DNA from: Paramyrothecium sp. XJ0827
Lineage: Eukaryota; Ascomycota; Sordariomycetes; Hypocreales; Stachybotryaceae
Assembly: GCA_020881915.1 (NCBI GenBank)
Contig: JAJFPB010000011.1
Span: 248,001 to 312,000 of the forward strand
Length of the DNA stretch: 64,000 nucleotides
Reading direction: 5' to 3'
Shown: one piece after another, positions 1-11,204 of the stretch
How the letters are laid out: every line of letters begins with the position of its first letter
Numbering within the stretch: the stretch's first letter is position 1
Translations under genes and position numbers: made by a program
The notes under the pieces: model-generated
Told to the model about the DNA's origin: nothing
Database searches by the model: none
Seen by the model: the letters and a program-made list of their open reading frames with translations, nothing else

Positions 1-2249
1 ATTCTGGCCATACGTCCTCAAATCCATGGCATATATACGAAACCTCTCACCAGCCTCGGGTCGTCAAATCACACCTTATGAAGCATGGCACAAGGAAGTG
101 CCGGACCTCTCCCATCTCCGAGTTATCGGCAGCCGAGGCTTTGCAAAAATGCCTTCAGCCAAACGGAAGAAGATGGACGACAAGACAATCCCCTGCCGAC
201 TCCTCGGCTATCAAGGGAGCACAAACTACGTCTTAGTCGACGATGATGGAAGAATATTCTTTGCGAATAACGTCGTGTTCGATGAGGAATCCCTGCCGAG
301 AAAACGAATTGCATCCGAGCAACCAACTGACGAACCCAACGCAAAACGGATGGATCTCACACCATCTCTTCCAACTATACCCCTAACCGAAAACATCAGA
401 ACAGACGAAGAGATACAGGCAGCCCTCAACCAATCCTATCTACCGAACCAAGACGAGCCGAGCTTCCATGTGGAACTGGGGACTCCAGAAAGAACACAAA
501 GCCCCGACGGTGTAATCAATGAACACCAAGTCCCAATGGAATCAACCGACCGTCATTCCGAACTACGCTTTCCAGTACGGGAAACCCGAGGACAAATGCC
601 ATCGAGATACACAGTCCTAGCTCAACAAGACCCAGAAGCTCAACAAAACCAATGGCGTTTCACCATGATTGCCATTCATCTGGCCATGATCGCCAACAAC
701 CTCGAACCGACCGAACCCGAAACCTTTGCCGAAGCAATGAATTCGCCTCATAGCGAACAATGGATGCATGCCATGATTGACGAAATCGACTCCTTAACGA
801 GAAACGGCACCTTCATACCAGTCAACCTACCTCCAGGAAAACATACTCTCCAAGGCAAATGGGTATATAAGCTCAAGCGAGGAAAGGATGGCGAGATTAC
901 CAGATTCAAAGCTCGCTTCGTTGTCAGAGGCTTCGAACAAAAGAGGGAATCGACTACCACGAGACGTTTGCCTCCGTGGTCAAGCCGATGAGCTATAAAA
1001 TGATCTTCGCTATCGCTGCGGCCCTGGACCTTGAACTAGAACAAATGGATGTCAAAACTGCCTTCCTTTACGGTGGTGTTAAAGAAGAAATCTACGTCAC
1101 TCAGCCACAGGGCTTCGACGACAAATCAGGCAAAGTCTTCCGACTGCGGAAGGCTCTCTACGGTCTTAAACAATCTCCCCGAATCTGGTACCAGACATTA
1201 TCTGATTTTCTGGAAACCCTCGGCTTCAAACCACTCAACGCCGATGTTGGCGTTTTCATCCGTGGCACAACCTACATCGCCGTCTACGTGGATGATCTCT
1301 AATCGCTGGTCCCGATAAGGAAGAAATCCGCCAAATCAAAGCCGCCTTGAGCAAGAAATTCGAAATGACTGATCTTGGTCCGTGTCAGTACTATCTGGGA
1401 ATGTCCGTCCGGAGAGACAGACGCAACAAGGCCATCTTCCTCTCCCAACGAGCATATGTCGAGAAGGTCCTACGGGAATTTGACATGTGGGAGAGCAAGC
1501 CAGTCACAACTCCCTAAGCACGTCTAAATTCCAACCTGTCCCAGACGAATACAAAGCGTCTGAAACGACGAAACTATGGTACGCAAAGGCAATTGGTTCA
1601 CTTATGTATGCCATGCTTGGCACTCGCCCAGACATCGCATTTGCCGTCTCTCTCTGCAGCCGATATCTGGGAAACCCAACCAACGAGCACGTCCAAGCCG
1701 TCAAGCGCATCATGAGGTACTTACGAGGAACGATCGACTTGGAACTCGTTTTCAGCGGACCACTCAGACCGTTAGTTGGGTACACCGACTCAGACTGGGC
1801 TGGCGACCACGACACTAGACGGTCAACGGCTGGTTATGTCTTCAATGTCGGTACAGGCGCCATCAGTTGGAGCTCCAAACGACAACCAACGGTCGCACTA
1901 TCATCCTGCGAAGCGGAATACATGGGGCAAACACAATGCACCAAAGAAGCGATCTGGCTACGAGGGTTGCTGCGCGAACTTCTGGCCCAATACAAACATG
2001 GAGACCTTCAAACAACTATCCTCTACGGGGACAATCAGGGGCAATTGCAATGGCCAAGAATCCACAGTTCCACGCCAGGACTAAGCACATTGACCTTCAA
2101 TGGCATTACGTTCGAGAACGAGTCTCGGATGGAGACGTTGAGCTCCAATATGTCCCAACCGAGCAACAAATTGCAGATGGACTTACGAAACCCCTTCCAA
2201 AAGACCGTTTTATCGTGTTTCGCAACGCGCTGGGCCTCTCAATCCATGA
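1..2249 (+). pseudogene. copia family 1 pol remnant: integrase C-terminus, reverse transcriptase, RNase H
   Basis: The reading frame starts mid-integrase and continues through the copia-type linker into reverse transcriptase (AFLYG near 1065, YVDDL near 1290) and RNase H (TDSDWAGD near 1788, CEAEYM near 1910, DNQG near 2033). Compared with 47319-49570 it lacks one base in each of three short runs, near 1300 (CC to C), 2038 (AA to A) and 2240 (CC to C). The first puts a stop immediately after YVDDL, the second breaks RNase H after DNQG. Two further frame breaks, near 943 and near 1514, are shared with the other copy. The protein cannot be made as one chain from this copy as written. Confidence 0.9.
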
Positions 2250-3057
2250 TTCACTGTTGGTCACGCAAATATGGGTCATGAGAAAAGGTGGTGACCGGGA
2301 ACACCTAGCCAACCGACACTCCCGGCGCCGAAAGTCTATTATATCAAATTCATACGGTCTTTTACCCTTTCCATCATGCCCCAAGTGGGAGAAAATGGGA
2401 GCCCAACAGTCTATCCCAATCATCGAGCCTCCAAGTGACCCACAAGTCCTCGGTTCGGAACCCTTCGGCTTCCTGCAACAAACCTACAACAGCTTCAGCT
2501 GTATCTGAGCGCTCATTACGTACATACCAGAGCCATTTCATTCAGGAACGTACCACACAAGAGCCAATTGGAAAGAATCCCATGGCAAACGAACACGATC
2601 GAGATACAAAACTACAAAACTACTAACACAGCAAACGCTGTTGGATTGGCTTCCTCAGCCTTAATAACCACAGTCCTACAAGACATGCAACGGAACCTGC
2701 TCAATCGGATCCGGCCAAAGAAATCAAAATACCTCGACGATCGTAGTCGAAAATACCAACAAATGACAATATTAATGTCCTCTATATTTATTTTGGAAAA
2801 ATATAGACCTGCGATGAAGTGGGAGATCTGGGGTGTTAAGGCTCCAGTGATCGAAGAATCCAAGGCTTCATTCAAACATCAAACATCAAATAATCTGGAG
2901 GATCTGGGGTGCTAAGGCCCCAGTGACCGAGCAATCCAACGCAGGTGTGGTAATAGAAGCTCTTTCCTGTTTTTCACCCACGAAGGTGTTTTTGAGGTTT
3001 TAATGAGGCCACACTCTGTTACGCAGAAACATCTCGCACCAATGGCTCGAGTGGGAG

Positions 3058-3198
3058 TGTTGAGATCCGTTGTTTTTGACGGATCAATGGCTATTCCGAT
3101 CCATTGGTGGCTGGGATGTGGATGTCTTGTCTATAGCTTCCGCTGGTTAGCGCTAGCCTTTCTTCTTCTTTAATCAATATAATATGCTCATTTCAACA
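3058..3198 (+). repeat. 3' LTR of copia family 1, copy 1 (141 bases)
   Basis: Begins TGTTGAGATCC and ends CATTTCAACA, so the ends form the short inverted repeat TGTTGA/TCAACA. Same 141-base sequence, with one or two changes, recurs at 42864-43004, 45316-45456 and 50379-50519. The bases after it (CTCCG, 3199-3203) are the expected right target duplication. Confidence 0.95.
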
Positions 3199-5909
3199 CT
3201 CCGAACCATTCTCTTTGAGCCCTTCGTCCTGGAATCAACCAGGCGTGATGGAGCGCGATGAATTCTCTTCTTCGCCAGCCGCCCCGTCTCCAGGAACCTC
3301 ATTACCAACGACGCCATTGCCCCGTCCTCGCGGGACTGCCGCCGATTTTATTCAGGTCGATTGGACACTCTGGGGCCGCCAAGAGTGGGCCAAATGGCCC
3401 GGATTTCGAGCGTTATACTGGCGGCCAAGACACGAGAGCATGGTGGCAACAATATGGGTATCGCGTTAAGGACCGTTCCACGTCGCGGCAGGGAAATAAG
3501 CTGAAGTGGATCTGCGCCGACCTGCTTTGCCCGAGGTTTCAAGAAGAAGTCAGACTTCTGTTTCGTCTGTGCTCGACAGGAGTCGCCATCAGGAAACACC
3601 TACTCAAAGCCCACGGGATTCTTGTAAGTGTGTGCCTCTCCTCTACGGTTTGATAACGTGCTGATTTGGCAGGCCCCGAACAAAGTTGTCAGCCCCGTGG
3701 GGGCTCATTTCGAGATGACAGGACCATCACCGACTTCATCGATGCCGACTTCAATAATCCCCACGACCAGTTTCTTCTCAGCAAGCTGCGTGGAAGATTC
3801 AGCAGCAAAGGCCTCCGAGTACTCCTCCTCGACTGGATTACCTACCATAACCTGCCGTTCAACATTGTCAATACCGAGCGGTTCCAGCGGATCCTTCTCT
3901 ACGGCAATCCCCTCCTTGATGTGACCCACATTCCCTCTGCGAAGACGCTGCTTCGCATGCTCGAATCCGAGTATAGGGGTGCCGTTGGGCCGGTAACCGA
4001 AGTATTGCGCAGCGCTCGATCCCAGATTCATTTCTCCTTCGACGGTTGGACATCCAAGTCGTACACTTCGTTTCTTGGGATCAACGCTCAATTCATTGAT
4101 AACCACTTTGTCCAACACCGAATCCTCCTTGGGCTGCGACCTCTCTCGGGTAGACACAACGGTGCTTCACTTGCCGATGAGGTCGCTGATACGCTCGCAT
4201 TCTGGCAAATCAACGACCCGGACAAGGTTGGCTACTTCACGCTGGACAATGCTGCCAACAATGACACCTGCATGGACGATCTTGCCTTTGAACACGGCTT
4301 CTCAGCTGAAGAGCGACGGATCCGCTGCGCTGCGCATATCTTCAACCTTTGCGTGCGGGCAATGCTATACGGTTCGAAGCGAGAGAACTTCGCGGCAATC
4401 ATCGCTGCCGATGGTGACGATCAAGATGACGATGAGGAGCTAGTTGATCAAGCTATCGACGAGGCCCTGGATGTAGAGATGGAAGACGGCACGGATGAAG
4501 ACTTTGAAGCGAGCACTGCCGTTGGTATCCCAGAAGAGGACTTCCTATCATCCCACCCAGCCCCGGAGGAGATCAATGGAGCCACTTTCAGGGAGTACAG
4601 CCAGAACGGCGCCGCAGGAATGCTTCACAACATCGGGATTCAGCTGCGAGCGACTACACAGCTGTACGAGCAGTTTCTTCAGTCTCAGCGCAAGGAATCC
4701 GGCCATGAATCAACACTTCACTGGGTCTTCAACAATGCCACCAGATGGAACTCGGACATGCGGATGATGGAGAGGGCCCTTCGTCTCCGCCCGGCTCTCA
4801 ATACATTCTTCAATGACGTTCAGAACCGTTGGGAAACTGAGGGTCTTTGTGACAAACCGAAACCGGCAGTTCTGCAATACCGCTTAAGTGCGTACGACTG
4901 GAAGGTTATCGAGGTGCTTGTCAAGCTTCTGAAGCCTTTTGAAATCGCCACCAAGCAACTTCAGGGCGACGGTATTCCCGACGCGAGGTCGACTTGTGGT
5001 AGTTTCGATGAATACTTCCCTGTCTTCGAGATCCTACTTGACCACCTCGAAGGAGCTATCGAAGGCACAATCTTTGAAGAAGTTGAGGATCCAGTGAGCA
5101 AGGAGAAGAAGGACGTCGAAGTCGCCATCTACGACGGGCTCGATAGCAGAACCCGTAGATTGCTCCAGGTCTTTATCAAGCTCGGATGGAAGAAGCTGCA
5201 CAAGTACTACAACCGTCTGACTAGCGCAGCTTATGTCGGCGCTGTTGTCTTCAACCCGGCGAAGAAGTGGCGCCTTCTCGATCAACTGTGGTCTCGAGTG
5301 CCTTCCCGTAAGGCCAAGGGTTGGCGATTAGAGTACGAATCCAAGCTCTTGGAGATCTGGGAGAGTTACAGGGAACGCGACGTTGACTACGAAGTCTTTG
5401 CTACATCTGACGAGGCCTCAATGGATTACATTGAGCGGAGACTTGCCAGGAGAGTAGCTGGGTCGCTATGCGCCCAGGGTTCGTCCTTGGCAGCGTCCAG
5501 TGCCCGCAAGAGCACCCGAAAGACGAAACACACAACAGCGGGAGCGACTGCTGATGACGAATATGCTCGGTACTGTGCTGAGGATGTTGTCAGCAGTCAC
5601 CACTACAGAAGCAGGCCGATTGACTGGTGGAAAATCAACAGGAATCGGTACCCGCGACTGTCTCTGATGGCGGTTGATATGCTCACCATCCCATCGTCGT
5701 CTGCGGAGAGCGAGAGGACATTTAGCAGTGCAGGACGTATGACGGCACCGTTGAGAAGCCGGCTGAGGAGGGAGATAGTGGCGATGGCTCAGTGCATTCG
5801 ATCGTGGAGTAAAGCTGGGATCTACGCGCCTTCACTGCCGCTGGTTAGCCTCAGTGATGATCAATGGGTTGACGCACTTGCGTCGCTGAAGGGGACGAGT
5901 GACATTTAA
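3199..5909 (+). pseudogene. hAT-A transposase, copy 1, 5' end cut by copia and exon 1 frameshifted
   Basis: Exon 1 runs 3199-3623, the intron 3624-3692 (GTAAGT to TTGTCAG, 69 bases) and exon 2 3693-5909. Exon 2 is open and carries the hAT RNase-H-like core (FDGWTS near 4040, LDNAANND near 4245) and the C-terminal dimerisation block (AESERTFSSAGRM near 5705). Compared with copy 2 at 61705, exon 1 has extra bases near 3405 and 3520 and an extra TG near 3570, so the N-terminal zinc-finger (BED-like) part is out of frame. The start codon and first two codons are separated from the rest by the copia insertion. Exon 2 alone would still give a large protein lacking the DNA-binding domain. Confidence 0.9.
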
Positions 5910-6094
5910 TCTGCCTAGTACTTGCCTTTGCACAATTGACGATGTTCTGCGATGTCTTATCTGAAGCCGTGATACCTTCTAAACCCGCTCTGCACCTCTC
6001 ACCACTCTTCTGTCGGGATATGACGGCATGACGGCCTGGTGATGATGACAACGGTCCATTTGGTTCTAGGTCCTATTGGTGTTTCGGTCTCCGC
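5910..6094. other. 3' flank of hAT-A copy 1, no gene seen
   Basis: About 185 bases between the hAT-A stop codon and the GTTCGATTC array. I see no ORF or terminal repeat I can assign with confidence. Confidence 0.5.
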
Positions 6095-6410
6095 CGGGAT
6101 TAGTTCTACGTTCGATCGAGTTCGAATCGAATTCGATCGAATCTTGGCATTCGATAGATATCGAATCTACGGAAGACATGTTCGATTCGAGTCGAATCTA
6201 CGGCACAAGAATTGTGGCGCGTTCGATTCGATACGAATCTGCGGGAGATGTGTTCGATTCGAGTCGAATCTACAGGACAAGAATTGTGGCACGTTCGATT
6301 CGATACGAATCTGTGGGAGATGCGTCCGATTCGATTCGAATCTACGGGGTCACATTCGATTCGAACGCCAAGGCTTGGCGTTCGATTCGATAGATTCGTA
6401 AGATGTCCAC
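6095..6410. repeat. GTTCGATTC / GATTCGAATC higher-order array
   Basis: A cluster of near-palindromic TTCGATTCGA...TCGAATC blocks. From about 6190 they alternate in a higher-order unit of about 72 bases: a 41-base block containing the word CACAAGAATTGTGGC, then a 31-base block containing GGGAGATG, repeated twice and then decayed. It closes with a 12-base-arm palindrome (TCGAACGCCAAG / CTTGGCGTTCGA, about 6363-6387). On the plus strand I count six exact matches to the pol III B-box consensus GWTCRANNC. A related but not collinear island lies at 59640-59920. It may be the subterminal region of an element, since it starts 185 bases after the hAT-A stop. Confidence 0.75.
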
Positions 6411-6646
6411 GCCTGGACAAACTCATTGAATGTGCTGATACGTATGATTTTTCCACCCGAACTGCGCTTGATCCTGGTATTTGCTGAACTTTCTCTGCAG
6501 GGATGCTCCGAGGCATAGATCAAATTGTCGTAAGGCCGGTGTCAATTGTACCGTGGTCGCGAATCTCCAAGGGATCAATCGAAGCAAGTTTAAGAAGATG
6601 ATTGATCAAAAGGGCAAATCTTAGTATGTGCTGCTACCGCTTGAAG
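6411..6646. other. unassigned spacer
   Basis: About 235 bases between the GTTCGATTC array and the hAT-C terminus. No convincing gene or repeat seen. Confidence 0.4.
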
Positions 6647-9600
6647 CAGAGTGCGTAATCAACCAATTCAACTCAACTGGTACCTCCTCGCAGTTGGATT
6701 GACATCCGGCCAAGTATATTTCAGTTGGATTGACGTTGGACGAGGCTGCTCTCAGTTGGATTGCAGTTGGTTGTTTCGGACCAACGGATATCTCCGATCT
6801 TCACGTCTTAACGCCGATCCCACTCATCACTGCCATGAGGGTAGGACAATACCCTCCCTGCTCCATGACCGCATACTCTGCGCCATCCCAATAGTGTGTC
6901 GATCAAGACGAGTTCGTAAAGGTGATACCATCTTGCCCGCGCTACTGAACGACCTTTCAGTCTCTGCTGACATTGTAGGGATAGACAGCAAGTCAGAGGC
7001 CATTCGAGAGAGGTTCGGATACTCCATTTCGTGCTCTTTCCACCAAGAAAGAGGGCTGAATTGGCATTTGTCGTCGGCTGGGGTAAAAGTCTGGATATAA
7101 CGTTCGTACTCGTCAAGCGCTGGGCGCCGTTGCGAAGGATATCCCGCTCTGTCATCTGGATGCGCCCTTTTGCGTTTGCCGAGCGACTGTGCCAGGAACG
7201 CGTCATATCCAGAGAGCGCCCTTCGGCTGCTCGCTGTCGACAGCATCGCTAAGCCAGGAACCACGCGAGTAGCATACTCCTCCTTCCACATCTTCTTGAG
7301 TCTTGTCGAGTAATCTTCTTCCCACTGCGTCGCATCCGCATGTCCTTCCCAGTGGTATTGCAGCGCCGGCCACCCAAAGCAAGGGTGAAGCACTACAGCA
7401 CCGATATACGCAACAGGCCAGAGTTTATCGTAGTACTCGTTAAGCTTCATCCACGCAAGGTTGATATGGGTAGCAACCATATCAGCGCTGTCCTTTCCCA
7501 AGCCCTCAAGGAGGTCATGACTCTGCTTGAGCTCCTCTAAATGCGTTAAGAGATACTCAAAGGAGGGGAAATACTCCCAAAAGGAGCCGGTGGTAACATG
7601 GTCATCCTCGCTAGTCTTCGGGTTGCCTTGTAGACGAACGGAGATTTCATCAAACGGCCGCAAGACTTGAATTAAAACCTCAACCACATCCCAGTCCTCT
7701 TCTGACAGCTCGTCGTCAATTATAGAAGGCTTCGTTGACTTTCTCTTGCCCCTTCCCCACGCCCTTTCTGCCTTGTCGACAATCCGATTGAAGTATCTAC
7801 GGAGAAGCAGAGCGCGGACCATCATACGGTGGCGAGAGTTCCAGCGGGTCTCGTTGTCAGCGATAGGTCTGAGCGGCACTCGCTTCTTCCTAGTCTCAGG
7901 ATCGACGAGTTCAAGGACACCGCTTTTGAGATCTTCTTCTTGCCACTTCAAGAGGCACTCTAAGTGTTGTGGCGAGTTCAAGACAGCGGCGTTGAGATTG
8001 TGAAGTCGACCAATTGGGCCCCTCCTCCGCCATTGCATAAGCTTATCGGCCGGTAGAGAGTCGAAATCGTATTCGGAGTCCGGTTCGTTGCTGCCTGTAT
8101 GCTCCACTGCGTCCGCCGCCTTGCCGAATATCAGCTGCTTGACGGCGAGGTTAATGACGTGGCCCAGACAGCGGAGACGGTGTTCGTCTGGGTCAAACTC
8201 GAATTCGTTGCCGAGAGCCACCATTGCCGTGTCGTTATTGCTGGCATTATCAAGGACCATATACCCAAGCCGGTCGCCTCCAAGATCCCACTCTGCCAAG
8301 ACGTCAGCCACTTCGTTGGCTAAGCTATCGCCAGTATGGCGTCCGGATACGGCTGGAAGGGCGAGAAGCAGTTTCCGGTGCCGCCATTGTTCGTCAACAA
8401 AGAAGCAGTTGACTCCAAGCAACGAGAGCTGATTGCGAGACGTCCAGCCATCAAATGTGATGTGAATCTTGCCACGAGCAGTTTTTAGATGTTCCGTTAC
8501 AGCTCCTTTCGCCCCATTGTAGATCGATCGCAGTCGAGACCGAAGAACCGCGGAAGATGGTATCTTGTCTTTGTACATCGGGGTTGACAAACTCAATGAG
8601 GCGGCGGAGACGCTCACTCTCGATTAGTCGGAAAGGAAGATTATCGTGTGTTATCCAGTCGACGAGAAGCTCTTCGAATGCGCCGAGTTTGAGCCTCCCA
8701 AGAATGGTAGAAAAGATACGCTGGTCGGCTGGGGCTGCAGTCACTCCAAAGTGTTCTGTCAGAGACTTAGTGCGGCTGGGCGGCGTCACGTCTTTCCTTC
8801 CTGGGTCCTGCAAGATTGAGTTGGAGTAAAAGAATGAGGAGCTGCTTATTGCTTACCTTGATCCCATGAATATCTCGCAGGTGCTTGATAATATTGGCAC
8901 TGCCGTTAGATTCGTACGAGAAGTGCGAGACCGTCCGGCACCTCTTCCTCACGCACAGACGGCATACCCATCGAAGCTTCTTGCTGTTACCCTTGAGCCT
9001 CATACGGAACCCTTTCACCCACCACCAGGCAACCTTTGCGCCATTAGTCCTCGGAGGCGTGCCTGCCCGAAGCTCGTCGTTGAAGAGCTCGAACGGGAAC
9101 GTGGCTATCTCGCCAGGCGTAGGATTCTCATCCAGGTTAAATATCTTCCTCGGCGGGGTCTGCGGCGTTGAACCTGACAAGAATGAGGACTGAGTAGAGA
9201 GCCTCGACGGGCAGGGAGACGAATGTAGGGTCAAGGACGTTTCAGATCCTACTTGGCCCAAGAAAATGTCCTGGGAATCGATATCCATCGTGTTGGCTGG
9301 GAAGCTAGACTGCTGGAGTCTGTCAGCGAAGGAATAGTATGGCTTCCTTCAGCGGCGACGTACTGCAACATTTGACGACCAGAGGCCAACGTCCTTTGCC
9401 TCCATTTTATCGGGCACGACAGCGCAGCCTTTCCAGGCCGTCTGCAGGGACAATTAACGCGTTGAGAAACCGCCACGCGATCCGACGCGCCGTGTGCAAA
9501 TCGCGAAGCTCTGATGTGGTGCTAAGGCATGTTAGCAGGCACAGCCACGGCACTATATAATCTACGGTACCGGATGTATCTTGCAACATGAGAGATAGTA

Positions 9601-10475
9601 AAGAGTATGTTATCTCAGCGGCGAAGCCTAAGCTGTGGAGTTAAGAGATACCAGCCCCACCATAATAAATAGGCGGCCTGCACGGTAGCTCTTATCTAGC
9701 GTGTATAGGGTAGACTGTCCGACGTATCTTGCTCCTGAACGAAATTGCTGAAATCCTAATAAACACGTCAGTCTCTACGTGAAATAACATTCATACAGTT
9801 AAAGTATACTCACTGAATTTCTTTTGCTGAAAGCTTTCTTCTGGTATCAATTCTATCATGGTTAGAGATATGTTTCCAAGGTATCGTTTCGTAGTCCAGA
9901 ATGCCGTGTGCATGACAGTGAACATCGACCACTGTGACTGATGAATGTGGGGTGACAGGCCGCTGTACCTACACACAAGTCAAAATGTTTCACTGGACGC
10001 ATGTACTAGCGACTTATAGATCCCCCACAGGCCTTCACGCGGAGGCTTAACTTCCAAGGCCCCACCGTTCAGCCTTCCGTGGAGAAGCTGAATGATAAGC
10101 TCAAGAATGAATTATAATCAGACGCCAGGCTGGCGCGAGAAGAGCGCGAAGCTGGCGCGGGTGGGAGAGGCGAGAAAGGGTTTGTTTCGTTTGGCTCAAG
10201 ATGATGCCCCTCAGCGGCCGATCATTGGCCAGCGGGCCGTACGAAAAGCCAAACTGGGAAGTTGAAGGTGGGGTCAAAGTTACGGCGCCCGGGCCTCACA
10301 TGACCCTCGGACACTGGGAACGAGTTGGAACCGGTTGGATCCAAACCCAATCAACTGGACTTCTGAATTGGTTGGTTGCCAAGCACGGGGAGCGAGATCT
10401 CAGTTGAGTTGGACCCACAGTTGGAGGATCCAACGGCTCCAACGATTGGAAGTAGTTGGTTGATTACGCACTCTG
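6647..10475 (-). mobile_element. hAT-C DNA transposon with 20-base perfect TIRs
   Basis: The left end reads CAGAGTGCGTAATCAACCAA at 6647 and the right end is its exact reverse complement, ending at 10475. CAG termini and a hAT transposase on the minus strand identify the superfamily. Both subterminal regions are rich in TTGGTTGG/AGTTGGATT words. The 8 bases outside each end (GCTTGAAG left, TTTTAACA right) do not match, so no target duplication is visible; the right flank is piggyBac-derived. The 1.2 kb between the gene start (9288) and the right end holds no ORF I believe. Confidence 0.88.
6827..9288 (-). pseudogene. hAT-C transposase, one intron and one frameshift
   Basis: Minus-strand gene. 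Exon 1 (9288-8857) encodes an N-terminal zinc-finger (BED-like) region with paired cysteines and a C-terminal histidine. The intron is 8856-8808 (GTAAGC to CTTGCAG, 49 bases). Exon 2 runs from 8807 to 6827. The core shows FDGWTSRN and LDNASNND, and the C-terminus the dimerisation block AETERSFSSAGKM. Near 8580 the frame changes by one base in a CCCC run, separating the first 75 codons of exon 2 from the remaining 570 or so. If that base is an error the element would be intact; otherwise it is dead. Confidence 0.85.
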
Positions 10476-10489
10476 TTTTAACAGCGTTT

Positions 10490-11204
10490 TCTAGGGTGTT
10501 GAGAGCTCTAAGATCCTGGGCCAACTTGAACGCCCTGACAGCCCTTGCAAGGAGCTGATTTTTTGGTACGGATACGTTTGTATTGCTGTACAGGCGTAAA
10601 TATATCCCCGGGACGATAATTCTGCCCTGTTGAGCCTGTCTTGCCGTATGTAAGGAAGATCTCCCTGAGCAAGGCCTCTTGGAACTGCCTCTGGTCCCGA
10701 TATGCCTTCCAAGCCGGCTGCCCTAGCTGTTGCAATAGGAAGCTATTCGACAAGGCCACAGCTAATAGGAAGGACCAAGTAAGAGCCCGGCCGGGCCCCA
10801 TCTCTGACGATGATCCAGACGGCTATTTGCTTGTAGATAATCAAAGATGTTGACGCCGTTCATCCTATTATTATAATCTGCAGCTATAGACGGGATTGAT
10901 AGCTCAAGGATCGTATCAGCACTAAATTTCTACTTAATTAAACGGCTATATACTTGGGAACCTGTCGGACGCCGCCGGAGACGCTCGATACGCTCGTTAC
11001 CTCGATAAACGGTTATTAACATCAACACAAGGGCGTTACCTTTCTAGGTAATCTGGTTAACCTATATATATAGCTATTAGTAGGGAAATTTGTCCCGGAC
11101 CTTCCAAGTTAGCTTACCTAGTTATTGTCTGTTGGCTAGCATTTAATTTTACCCCAAGGCCATAGCTGCCGCCCTAACTTATCGTTTTTCTTGACTTCAA
11201 CTAG
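10490..11204 (-). pseudogene. piggyBac-type transposase remnant (piggyBac-3)
   Basis: The minus-strand frame 10801-10508 encodes a block related to the C-terminal halves of piggyBac-1 and -2 (GPGRALTWSFLLAVALSNSF, then the arginine/cysteine-rich tail). Between 10801 and about 11120 the minus strand still shows the homologous stretches that precede it in the better copies, but with many frame breaks and A/T-rich change. The homology stops at 11204, where the hAT-D terminus begins, so hAT-D was inserted here or joined here. Confidence 0.75.

Larger units (their letters stand above)
1..3198 (+). mobile_element. Ty1/copia LTR retrotransposon, family 1, copy 1 (5' part outside window)
   Basis: Position 1 corresponds to 47319 of the complete copy at 45316-50519, and the two run side by side to the end of the 3' LTR with about 15 substitutions and three single-base gaps seen by eye. 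Content in order: integrase C-terminal part, reverse transcriptase, RNase H, a 3' untranslated stretch with an internal direct repeat (about 2820-2856 and 2895-2932), a short purine tract (GTGGGAG just before 3058) and the LTR. The LTR ends directly against hAT-A sequence that matches codon 3 onward of the intact hAT-A gene near 61713, so this copy landed inside that gene. The 5' half and the left target duplication lie outside the window. Confidence 0.93.

Noticed and set aside
6095..6410. CRISPR-like array
   Set aside because: Blocks are palindromic and decayed, spacers repeat as well, and the genome is eukaryotic.
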